The notes beneath the pieces are model-generated. The model did no database searches, was not told the origin of the DNA, and saw nothing but the letters and a program-made list of their open reading frames with translations. Made by a program: the position numbers and the translations under genes. A stretch of 46,732 bases of DNA, taken from positions 1 through 46,732 of the forward strand of contig JAIBAJ010000016.1 in assembly GCA_019695265.1 (NCBI GenBank), in the 5' to 3' direction. Shown here in pieces: positions 18,147 to 25,242 of the stretch. Numbering within the stretch: the first letter of the stretch is position 1; each line of letters starts with the position of its first letter. This DNA comes from Bacteroidia bacterium (GTDB lineage: Bacteria > Bacteroidota > Bacteroidia > JAIBAJ01).

Positions 18147-18166
18147 TTCCGTGGGGCTTTTTTTTT
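18134..18166 (+). terminator. Intrinsic terminator (attenuator) before cysM
   Basis: Stem AAAAAGCTCCAC / GTGGGGCTTTTT with loop CTTCC and one G-U pair, followed by a T run to 18166. It ends 16 nt before the cysM ATG and after the leader-peptide ORF, so transcripts must read through it to reach the operon. Confidence 0.85.
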
Positions 18167-18182
18167 GCCTTAAACCCTAACC

Positions 18183-19127
18183 ATGAATCAAGAAACAACA
18201 GAAATACAAAAGACCGACATCCTGAGCCGAATAAGGCTTTTAGGTAGAAAAATAGGTGGAACACCCTTACTAAAGCTAAGGGAAAGTTCGTCCAACCCGG
18301 AGGTAGAAATTTGGGCAAAGGCAGAATGGAATCAACTTTCGGGCAGCGTAAAAGCCAGGGCGGCTTATTATATTGTGAGAGAAGCCATTGAAAGTGGAAA
18401 ACTTAATTCAGGCAATACTTTGTTAGATGCATCCAGCGGAAACACAGCTATTGCCTATGCCTACTTGGCTCACGAACTTGGAATACCTCTTACCATTTGT
18501 CTTCCTGAGAATGCCAGTTCGAGGAGAAAAGAGATATTAAAATCGCTGGGCACTACCTTAATTTATACCTCCCGCTTTGGAGGCACCGATGAAGCCCAGG
18601 AAGTTGCCCAGGAATTAGCTGATTCGCAGCCCGAACGGTATTTCTATGCCAACCAGTACAAAAACCTGAACAATGTTAAAGCCCATTATGAAGGCACTGC
18701 CGTTGAGATAATTCAGGCATTACCGCAATTAACCCATTTTGTTGCAGGATTAGGAACCACGGGAACCTTCACAGGCACTGCCAGTCGATTGTTAGAATAC
18801 AACTCCAACATTTCAGTTGTGGCCCTTCAACCCGATTTAGCATTGCATGGACTGGAAGGTTGGAAACACCTGGAAACTGCCAAAATTCCAGAGATTTTCA
18901 ATTCGAGCTTGGCCCAAAATACCTTAGCTATAAGCACCGAAAAAGCCTACGCCCAAATAAACGAAACCTTTCAAAAAGAAAATTTGCTGTTGAGTCCATC
19001 AGCGGCAGCCAATTTGGCCGGGGCTAGAGAATTAGCCCAACAATTGGACCGGGGTAAGATAGTTACCATTTTTCCAGACTCCTCAGACCGCTATCCTGAA
19101 CTAATCGAGCAACATAAAAACCTATGA
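18183..19127 (+). CDS. cysM: Cysteine synthase, CysM (O-phosphoserine sulfhydrylase) type
   Basis: 314 residues, PLP fold type II. The cofactor lysine is Lys57 in SGSVKAR, the substrate loop is SSGNTAI (84-90), and the phosphate-binding loop is GLGTTGT (189-195). The segment LTHFVAGLGTTGTFTGT is close to Mycobacterium tuberculosis CysM, which uses O-phosphoserine and thiocarboxylated CysO, and differs from the GTGGT loop usual in CysK. With Mec, CysO and MoeZ homologues in the same operon, the inferred job is to form the CysO-cysteine adduct. Its stop overlaps the mec start by 4 nt. Regulated, by inference, by the upstream Cys attenuator. Confidence 0.9.
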   Translation: MNQETTEIQKTDILSRIRLLGRKIGGTPLLKLRESSSNPEVEIWAKAEWNQLSGSVKARAAYYIVREAIESGKLNSGNTLLDASSGNTAIAYAYLAHELGIPLTICLPENASSRRKEILKSLGTTLIYTSRFGGTDEAQEVAQELADSQPERYFYANQYKNLNNVKAHYEGTAVEIIQALPQLTHFVAGLGTTGTFTGTASRLLEYNSNISVVALQPDLALHGLEGWKHLETAKIPEIFNSSLAQNTLAISTEKAYAQINETFQKENLLLSPSAAANLAGARELAQQLDRGKIVTIFPDSSDRYPELIEQHKNL

Positions 19128-19561
19128 TACATATTCCTTACTACGTACAAACCCAACTAATTAAAGATGCCTTACGCACTTACCCTTTCGAGTGCTGTGG
19201 ATTTGTTTTTGGGCAGGAAGTAAACGAAATCCGTTATCTGCATACCATACAGGTGGTTGAAAACGCCAAGGAAGGTGATCAAACCAGACGATTTGAAATT
19301 AGTTCTTCCGACTATCTGAAAGCAGAAAAATATGCCCTGGATCATGACCTGCTTTTGTTAGGCGTGTATCATTCCCATCCCAATCACCCTTCGATTCCGT
19401 CAGAACACGACCGAAAAGTTGCACAACCTTATTTCAGCTACCTCATACTCTCAGTTGAGAAAGATGAATTTAAATCTCTCCAATCATGGAGGTTAAACGA
19501 CCAATTTCAATTTGAAGAAGAACCCATTTACCAAACCATTCAATCAATTAAAGCAGCATAA
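19124..19561 (+). CDS. mec: JAMM/MPN+ metalloprotease, Mec+-like (releases cysteine from CysO)
   Basis: 145 residues. The complete JAMM signature is present: Glu23 in PFECCGFVFG, then His83-x-His85-x7-Ser93-x2-Asp96 (HSHPNHPSIPSEHD), binding catalytic zinc. In mycobacteria the equivalent Mec+ cuts the CysO-Cys peptide bond and frees cysteine. The neighbouring CysO homologue carries an extra C-terminal Leu, so this protease could also mature the carrier, as JAMM proteins do for QbsE-type carriers. It overlaps cysM by 4 nt; CysO follows 4 nt after its stop. Confidence 0.9.
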   Translation: MIHIPYYVQTQLIKDALRTYPFECCGFVFGQEVNEIRYLHTIQVVENAKEGDQTRRFEISSSDYLKAEKYALDHDLLLLGVYHSHPNHPSIPSEHDRKVAQPYFSYLILSVEKDEFKSLQSWRLNDQFQFEEEPIYQTIQSIKAA

Positions 19562-19565
19562 AACC

Positions 19566-19841
19566 ATGGCAACAATTGTAATCCCAACACCCTTGAGAAA
19601 ATTCACCAATCAGCAGTCTAAAATCGAAGTAAGCGGATCAACCTTACAGGAAGCCATAAGCGATTTAACTCTCCAATTTCCTGACTTAAAGAAAAACCTG
19701 CTGGATGAGAACAACAAACTTAGAAGCTTTGTAAACGTCTTTGTTCAGGACGAAGATATCCGCAACCTTCAAGGAGAATTAACTCCCATTACTGAAAACA
19801 ATACCATCAGCATTATTCCGGCTATTGCTGGCGGACTTTAG
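19566..19841 (+). CDS. cysO: CysO-like sulfur carrier protein (MoaD/ThiS family), C-terminal GGL
   Basis: 91 residues from the ATG at 19566; the longer upstream frame overlaps mec and is unlikely to be used. The beta-grasp protein resembles mycobacterial CysO along its length: VIPTPLRKFTNQQ, SGSTLQEAISDL, LRSFVNVFVQDEDIR and SIIPAIAGG. Activation by MoeZ needs a terminal Gly-Gly, but here the ORF continues one codon and ends Gly-Gly-Leu before TAG (19839-19841). One-residue trimming is therefore expected before thiocarboxylation. It lies between mec and moeZ in the cysteine operon. Confidence 0.9.
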   Translation: MATIVIPTPLRKFTNQQSKIEVSGSTLQEAISDLTLQFPDLKKNLLDENNKLRSFVNVFVQDEDIRNLQGELTPITENNTISIIPAIAGGL

Positions 19842-19879
19842 ATTCCTATGTATTAATCATTTCACTAAAAAAAATCAAG

Positions 19880-21007
19880 ATGAGTCATACTAACGTTCAA
19901 TTTTCGAAAGAAGAACTCGACCGATACAATCGTCACCTAATCATACCTGAATTTGGATTAGAAGCCCAACAAAAATTAAAAGCCGCCAAAGTTTTGGTGA
20001 TAGGATCCGGTGGATTAGGAAGTCCACTCCTGCTCTATTTAGCTGCTGCCGGGGTAGGCACGATTGGCATAGTTGATTTCGACACTGTAGATCAAAGCAA
20101 TTTACAAAGGCAAGTACTATTTGGAATTTCGGAAGTAGGAAAATCCAAAGTTGAAGCAGCCAAGGCCAGATTAGAAAACCTAAACCCATATATACAAATT
20201 AACACCTACAACACCCAGTTCAGCTCCAAAAACGCCCTAGAACTAATCAGCCAGTATGATGTTGTTGCCGATGGAACAGACAACTTTCCTACCAGGTACT
20301 TGGTAAATGATGCCAGTGTTATAGCCGGAAAACCCAATGTTTATGCTTCCATATTCCAATTTGAGGGACAAGTTTCTGTTTTTAACTACCGAGACAAAAA
20401 TGGAAACCTTGGCCCTAATTATCGGGACCTCTACCCTAGTCCACCACCTCCGGGCTTAGTACCCAACTGCTCCGACAGCGGAGTATTGGGTGTTTTGCCC
20501 GGAATAATTGGAAGTTTACAAGCCAGTGAAGTCATCAAGGTAATTACCGGTGTTGGTGAGCCACTAAGCGGTCGATTTTTTGTATTTGATGCCTTAAGTT
20601 TTGAAACCAGGATTTTAAAAATAAGCAAAAGAAAGGACCAGGCGGAAATAAAGGAACTAATTGACTATGAGCAATTTTGCGGAGTAAAAGCCGTCGAAAA
20701 GAAAATTAAAGAAATTACGGTGGAAGAATTTATTTCCTGGCAAACCAATGGAGAGGACATACAGGTAATAGATGTTCGTGAACCTGCCGAATATGAAGAG
20801 GTAAATATCAACGCCATATTGATTCCATTAGGTACGGTTGCATCCAGATTAAATGAAATTGAACGCAACAAAAAAGTTGTAATTCATTGCAAACTGGGTG
20901 GAAGAAGTGCCAAGGCTATTCGGGAATTGGAAGAAAAATTCGGATTTAACAATTTATACAATCTGAAAGGAGGAATTACCGCCTACCTGCAAACCGAAAA
21001 GGTATAA
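19880..21007 (+). CDS. moeB: MoeB/ThiF adenylyltransferase fused to rhodanese (MoeZ type)
   Basis: 375 residues. The N-terminal E1-like domain has the nucleotide loop GSGGLGSP (42-49), VDFDTVDQSNLQRQ and DGTDNFPTRYLVND. The C-terminal rhodanese domain starts near residue 275 (IQVIDVREPAEYEE), with the persulfide Cys337 in IHCKLGGRSAKA. MoeZ-type proteins adenylate the carrier C-terminus and transfer sulfur from the rhodanese Cys to give the thiocarboxylate. The context makes CysO the probable partner, although molybdopterin MoaD could also be served. The gap to CysO is 38 nt, and tRNA-Cys begins 11 nt after the stop. Confidence 0.92.
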   Translation: MSHTNVQFSKEELDRYNRHLIIPEFGLEAQQKLKAAKVLVIGSGGLGSPLLLYLAAAGVGTIGIVDFDTVDQSNLQRQVLFGISEVGKSKVEAAKARLENLNPYIQINTYNTQFSSKNALELISQYDVVADGTDNFPTRYLVNDASVIAGKPNVYASIFQFEGQVSVFNYRDKNGNLGPNYRDLYPSPPPPGLVPNCSDSGVLGVLPGIIGSLQASEVIKVITGVGEPLSGRFFVFDALSFETRILKISKRKDQAEIKELIDYEQFCGVKAVEKKIKEITVEEFISWQTNGEDIQVIDVREPAEYEEVNINAILIPLGTVASRLNEIERNKKVVIHCKLGGRSAKAIRELEEKFGFNNLYNLKGGITAYLQTEKV

Positions 21008-21018
21008 GCGGAAGGAAT

Positions 21019-21091
21019 GGTGCTGTAGCCGAGCTGGTTCAGGCGTGGCTCTGCAAAAGCCAAGACACCGGTTCGAATCCGGTCAGCACCT
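21019..21091 (+). tRNA. tRNA-Cys (anticodon GCA)
   Basis: A 73-nt cloverleaf: acceptor GGTGCTG / CAGCACC, D-arm GCC..GGC, anticodon stem TGGCT / AGCCA with loop CTGCAAA (anticodon GCA), and T-arm ACCGG TTCGAAT CCGGT. The discriminator is U, the tRNA-Cys identity base, and CCA is not encoded. It starts 11 nt after the moeZ stop with no terminator between, so it is probably processed from the cysteine operon transcript. Confidence 0.95.
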
Positions 21092-21134
21092 CTAAAATTA
21101 ATATAACAATTACAAACAAATAAACCCAACAACT

Positions 21135-21770
21135 ATGGCAATCAGACTAGGCGACCTTGCACCCGACTTTACAGCAGAAACCACCGAAGGAACCATTTCA
21201 TTTCACGAATGGCTTGGCGATCAATGGGGTGTACTATTTTCACATCCGGCCGATTTCACACCGGTATGCACCACCGAACTGGGATTAACTTCCAAACTAA
21301 AAGTAGAATTTGAAAAACGAAACACCAAAGTAATTGCTTTGAGTGTTGACCCTATCCAATCGCATTTGGAGTGGATTAAGGACATCAATGAAACCCAGAA
21401 TACCATTGTCAATTTCCCAATTATTGCTGATCCGGAAAAAAAAGTAGCCAATCTATTTGACATGATTCATCCGAATGCCAGTGAAACCTTTACCGTTCGT
21501 TCAGTTTTTATCATTGGACCCGACAAAAAAGTTAAGTTAACTATTACCTATCCGGCATCAACTGGCAGGAACTTTTTTGAAATCCTTAGGGTAATTGATA
21601 GCTTACAATTAACCTCGTTGTATTCTGTTGCAACACCGGCCAATTGGCAGGAAGGACAGGAAGTAGTTATTGCACCTGCAGTTAAAGATGAGGACATTCC
21701 AACCAAATTCCCCAAAGGCTTCCGCAGATTAAAACCGTATTTACGATTAACACCACAACCCAACCTTTAA
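21135..21770 (+). CDS. 1-Cys peroxiredoxin (Prx6 type)
   Basis: 211 residues, the length of Prx6-type enzymes. The peroxidatic Cys45 lies in HPADFTPVCTTELG, and it is the only Cys in the protein, so there is no resolving Cys. The C-terminal domain contains TPANWQEGQEVVIAPAV, typical of the family. It reduces hydroperoxides in the cytosol using an external thiol. It lies 43 nt after tRNA-Cys and 3 nt before the DUF4395 gene, and no terminator separates it from the cysteine operon, so read-through and co-regulation are possible. Confidence 0.93.
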   Translation: MAIRLGDLAPDFTAETTEGTISFHEWLGDQWGVLFSHPADFTPVCTTELGLTSKLKVEFEKRNTKVIALSVDPIQSHLEWIKDINETQNTIVNFPIIADPEKKVANLFDMIHPNASETFTVRSVFIIGPDKKVKLTITYPASTGRNFFEILRVIDSLQLTSLYSVATPANWQEGQEVVIAPAVKDEDIPTKFPKGFRRLKPYLRLTPQPNL

Positions 21771-21773
21771 CCT

Positions 21774-22202
21774 ATGAATAAAGAAACATCGGCATTGTAC
21801 CTGGAAGAAACTAGTGTAAGATTAGTGGCTGCCCAGGTTATAGTAATTACCGGATTAAGTCTATGGAAAGGTTGGGCAATTTTAGCATTTGCACTATCCT
21901 TGGATTTTGTTTTAAGAGCATTGGCAAAACCCTCCTTGCTTGCAGTATTTTCTAAAATTATCTTTCAGCAATTGAACCTATTACCAGTACAAATTTTTGC
22001 TCCACCCAAACGATTTGCAGCAGGAATAGGGGCCTTTTTTTCATTTTTTATTGGTTTGTTCTTGATCCCGAACTGGTATACTTTGGCTTACCTGACCGGA
22101 GGGGTGCTATTGTTCTTTGCCTTACTGGAATCAGTTTTTAAAATTTGCGCCGGTTGTTATGTTTATGATTGGTTTGTAGCACCATACATTAATAAAAAGT
22201 AG
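21774..22202 (+). CDS. DUF4395 membrane protein
   Basis: 142 residues with four hydrophobic segments (about 15-35, 36-50, 80-100, 105-125). VRLVAAQVIVITG at the start and FKICAGCYVYDWF near the end, with a CxxC-like pair, are typical of DUF4395 proteins. These often neighbour thioredoxin- or sulfur-related genes; the function is not established. It starts 3 nt after the peroxiredoxin stop and is followed by a terminator. Confidence 0.82.
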   Translation: MNKETSALYLEETSVRLVAAQVIVITGLSLWKGWAILAFALSLDFVLRALAKPSLLAVFSKIIFQQLNLLPVQIFAPPKRFAAGIGAFFSFFIGLFLIPNWYTLAYLTGGVLLFFALLESVFKICAGCYVYDWFVAPYINKK

Positions 22203-22244
22203 TTTTAGGTTGATAAAAAGAAAGGAATTTGTCCTATCTTTTAT

Positions 22245-22287
22245 ATCCCTGTTCCATGGGTAACCATTTGGAATAGGGATTTTTTTT
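22245..22287 (+). terminator. Intrinsic terminator after the DUF4395 gene
   Basis: Stem ATCCCTGTTCCA / TGGAATAGGGAT with a 12-nt loop, followed by T7. It probably ends the cysteine / tRNA / peroxiredoxin transcript. Confidence 0.85.
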
Positions 22288-22417
22288 GATCTTGACTACA
22301 ATCAACTCCAAGAAGAAAGCTTTGCTCAATGCTTTGTGTTCCGGTTACTAATTTAGGAATTAAAATTCAACATGCTAACATTCATTGAACCAACCGAAAA
22401 ATCAAAACAACTTTTAT

Positions 22418-22492
22418 GCAGATACAAAAGCTGTTTAAGCCAATTATTGCGAACCAAAATTGGACTATCATAGATTTGCAATCGGTATTACC
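22418..22492 (-). repeat. Family C repeat, copy 1
   Basis: Matches the reverse complement of 41371-41440 over about 70 bp, including AATTGGACTAT, AGATTTGC and ATCGGTATTA at the end. It occupies the 310-bp gap 22203-22512 together with the terminator; nothing else is recognised there. Confidence 0.7.
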
Positions 22493-22512
22493 TGATTTGC
22501 CATCCGAAATTT

Positions 22513-23739
22513 TTACGATAAACTTTTCGGATAACAGATAAAATACTTCACCACCGGTTCAGACAGAGCTGAAATATTCAATTGATCTGCCGCTTCTGCA
22601 ACATCTTTCACTACGCCATCGCGTTGCAGAATATAGATTTTATCATTTTTGGGATTATAGGCATTATTGGCTATGCTTCTGGAGAAAACAAACAATTCAG
22701 CCGCAGTTTGGTCTAACCCGCTTTGTTCCATAAATCGATTTCTGAGCGTATTCAACCTTTCTTCGCTGAATTGCTCCTGACTGATTTCTACCCTAAACAA
22801 GTTACGTTGAACCAAATGTTTACAGAGCAATGCCAGTGCTTTATCAGGGGCAAATTGCCAGTTTTTTATGGCAGAAAAAATGTCACTATCATCCAGTTGG
22901 GTAAACATTTCCAGGGCAGTTTTCTCTTCTAAAAATTCTGATTTATCCGGAGAGTTTTTTAGAAAGAAAGCCAAGGCCGGAGAGGCGAATAATTCTACAC
23001 CTGAAGTAGAAAGTTCTTTCGCTCTAAGTAAGATATTAATTAAAATATTCTCTGCACTTAGCACCGTTTTATGCAAATAAACTTGCCAATACATTAATCG
23101 GCGGGCAATAATGAATTTTTCAACCGAATAAATCCCCTTTTCTTCCACCACCAATTGATCGTTCTTCACTTGAAGCATCTTAATAATACGATCGCTACTG
23201 ATTACTCCTTCAGAAACACCGGTAAAAAAGCTATCCCGCATAAGGTAATCCAATCTATCCATATCCAGCTGACTGCTAACCAGTTGATGTAGGAATTTCT
23301 TGGGGTAACGGTTGGTAAAAATTTCAATTGCTGTTGTAAGTCGACCACCCAGTTGGGTATTCAACTTTTCCATTAGCATAAGACTTAAATCTTCGTGATG
23401 GATATTTTCCGCCAAAGAGTTTTCGAGTGCGTGGGAAAAAGGGCCATGACCAATATCGTGGAGGAGAATAGCCGCTATAGCACCTTCGCATTCCTTGTCG
23501 GAGATGGAATGACCTTTTGCCTTTAACTCTTCCAAGGTTTTAGTCATCAGATGCATGGCTCCCAAGGCGTGATGAAATCGGGTATGCAAAGCGCCGGGGT
23601 ATACCAGATGAGTCATTCCCAATTGGCGTATATACCTTAGCCTCTGAAACCAAGGATGTTCGATTAAATCGAAAACCAAGGTATTGGGCAAGGTGATAAA
23701 TCCATATACCGGATCATTGATAATTTTAAGCTTATTCAT
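22513..23739 (-). CDS. HD-domain phosphohydrolase (SAMHD1/dGTPase-like)
   Basis: 408 residues. It opens with INDPVYGFITLP, typical of this bacterial HD group, then has the metal ligands His56/57 (RFHHALG), His94-Asp95 (LLHDIGHGPFSH) and Asp in SSQLDMDRLDYLMRDS (about 158-163). Family members hydrolyse dNTPs or other nucleotides; the substrate here is not known. Its start is 39 nt downstream of the sulfotransferase stop on the same strand. A near-consensus box TACCTTCG lies 14 nt before its ATG (23754-23761). Confidence 0.88.
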   Translation of the reverse strand: MNKLKIINDPVYGFITLPNTLVFDLIEHPWFQRLRYIRQLGMTHLVYPGALHTRFHHALGAMHLMTKTLEELKAKGHSISDKECEGAIAAILLHDIGHGPFSHALENSLAENIHHEDLSLMLMEKLNTQLGGRLTTAIEIFTNRYPKKFLHQLVSSQLDMDRLDYLMRDSFFTGVSEGVISSDRIIKMLQVKNDQLVVEEKGIYSVEKFIIARRLMYWQVYLHKTVLSAENILINILLRAKELSTSGVELFASPALAFFLKNSPDKSEFLEEKTALEMFTQLDDSDIFSAIKNWQFAPDKALALLCKHLVQRNLFRVEISQEQFSEERLNTLRNRFMEQSGLDQTAAELFVFSRSIANNAYNPKNDKIYILQRDGVVKDVAEAADQLNISALSEPVVKYFICYPKSLS

Positions 23740-23778
23740 GTCTTAAAGAAGGGCGAAGGTAAGCCATTTCAATCCAAG

Positions 23779-24861
23779 CTATTCATACCCCCAACGTTCA
23801 AATGAATCGGACCAAGTTTCTTTCAACAGGTCGATTATGGAACCTTGAGTTTGAAAGGAATTGGTTTCATAGTTTTGATAGGCTTCCAATTCTTGAATCA
23901 GTTTAGGTTTAACCCATTCAAAATCGGGCAAGTTCAATTGCTTATAGATCTTTTCAAGACCGGTAAGTGGTTGTTTAACAAAGAATTCGTAGTCTATTTC
24001 GATCAGATTCCCATTAGGAATAAGTTGTTTTTGCCGATGATAGTTTTGGTAAACAGTTTTATAGGAATAAAGTAAAAAGTTTTTCAAATCATCTTCCGAA
24101 TAATTAGTCAAGGCCAGCATTCCAACAATTTTATTCAGCATTTTCAGGTTAGAATAGTAAACATGGACGGGGTTTCGCCGGATGTGAATGAATTTAGCAT
24201 CCGGATAAAGTTCCAGCAATTGTTTGATTCGGCCTGTATTAGCAGGAGTTTTCACCACCAGGTTTTTCCCGGGTTTGGCATAGCTTACTTTACGAAGAAA
24301 ATAATCCAACCCTGACTTCCATTCGGACTCATAGTTTCCGCCTTGGTTAAAAAGCACATAACGATTATGATATTCGATAAGTTTTTTAGGAAACACATAA
24401 CCTTTTGCCAGGGAAGCACCATTCATATTGAGTAATGCGAATTCCTCTTCTTTTGGAAGAGAGGCTCCCATTTTAAGGTTATCCATTGGCCGGGTTTCCG
24501 GAAGTGCATTCCGGATAATGGATTTAAAACTTTGTCCGCCGGTGAGAAACATATTGGGCAGCATCACCTGAAAGGTATCAGGGAAGGCGAACCTATTATC
24601 GGCTCCGAGCAGGTAATGGAGAAAAGTAGTACCGCTGCGGTAATAGCCAAGAATAAAGAGGGGTTGTTGGATTTTAGTTTGAGAAATACCTGAATGATTA
24701 GACCATTTTTCATAGAGTCGAATTGGAATTCCACCGCTTATGGCTAGGGTAATTGAGAGAAGGTTTGGAGATTTGGACAGGGAAACATCGCCGGCATTTT
24801 CGGATAGCATGGAAATCCAATTTCGAAGACCGGATCCCAGGGCTGCGTGTGATAATGCCAT
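23779..24861 (-). CDS. Sulfotransferase family protein
   Basis: 360 residues. The 5'-phosphosulfate-binding loop is YYRSGTTFLHYLL (73-85). The 3'-phosphate motif is FIHIRRNPVHVYYSNLKML, with Arg228/229 and Ser237. Both mark PAPS-dependent sulfotransferases. KTPAN (204-208) is also conserved. The acceptor, possibly a lipid or glycan, cannot be deduced. It is upstream of and co-directional with the HD gene. Confidence 0.85.
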   Translation of the reverse strand: MALSHAALGSGLRNWISMLSENAGDVSLSKSPNLLSITLAISGGIPIRLYEKWSNHSGISQTKIQQPLFILGYYRSGTTFLHYLLGADNRFAFPDTFQVMLPNMFLTGGQSFKSIIRNALPETRPMDNLKMGASLPKEEEFALLNMNGASLAKGYVFPKKLIEYHNRYVLFNQGGNYESEWKSGLDYFLRKVSYAKPGKNLVVKTPANTGRIKQLLELYPDAKFIHIRRNPVHVYYSNLKMLNKIVGMLALTNYSEDDLKNFLLYSYKTVYQNYHRQKQLIPNGNLIEIDYEFFVKQPLTGLEKIYKQLNLPDFEWVKPKLIQELEAYQNYETNSFQTQGSIIDLLKETWSDSFERWGYE

Positions 24862-24865
24862 GGAG

Positions 24866-24873
24866 CAAAGGTA
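24866..24873 (-). promoter_or_regulatory. Candidate -7 box (TACCTTTG) for the sulfotransferase gene
   Basis: TAnnTTTG match ending 4 nt before the ATG, implying a leaderless transcript if used. Confidence 0.4.
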
Positions 24874-25143
24874 GGGGAAGAATTTATTAAGCGGTATATT
24901 TGGTAGGGAATTAAGTGAAAGGTGGAAGCTGTGATAGCATATGATTTTTTGAAAGCTGAACCACCTAATCTAAACCCGATTGCAATGGAAAGCCCGAATG
25001 CGTTGGGGAGTGGGTAGGCCGGACTTGGAATGTAAAGCGGGGATGAAGATTTTTTGAAAGAAAGGCGATCTTTTCCAAAACAAAAAAAACACCAATTCAA
25101 AATCAAAGCATTGAGAAGGTTCATAATTTTTAGAAAATTCCAT

Positions 25144-25174
25144 TTTGAAAACTCCCAACATAGGCGTACTTTTG
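25144..25174 (+). promoter_or_regulatory. Aconitase promoter: TTTG-N19-TACTTTTG
   Basis: A -33 TTTG at 25144-25147 and a -7 box TACTTTTG at 25167-25174 with 19-nt spacing, the Bacteroidota vegetative promoter consensus. The ATG at 25243 would have a leader of about 60 nt. Confidence 0.7.
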
Positions 25175-25242
25175 CACCCGCAAATCTGAAGCGAAGATTT
25201 GGTTCTTTAACATTCGAAATCAACTCACCAAAACAATATCAC

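Larger units (their letters stand above)
24862..25242. other. Divergent gap between sulfotransferase and aconitase
   Basis: 381 bp. It holds the promoters of both genes and an imperfect direct repeat at 24976-25000 and 25019-25045 (CCGATTGCAATGGAAAGC versus CCGGACTTGGAATGTAAAGC). No gene was seen. Confidence 0.6.

Noticed and set aside
25054-25242. N-terminal extension of aconitase
   Set aside because: Covers the TTTG-N19-TACTTTTG promoter; the family N-terminus begins at the ATG at 25243.
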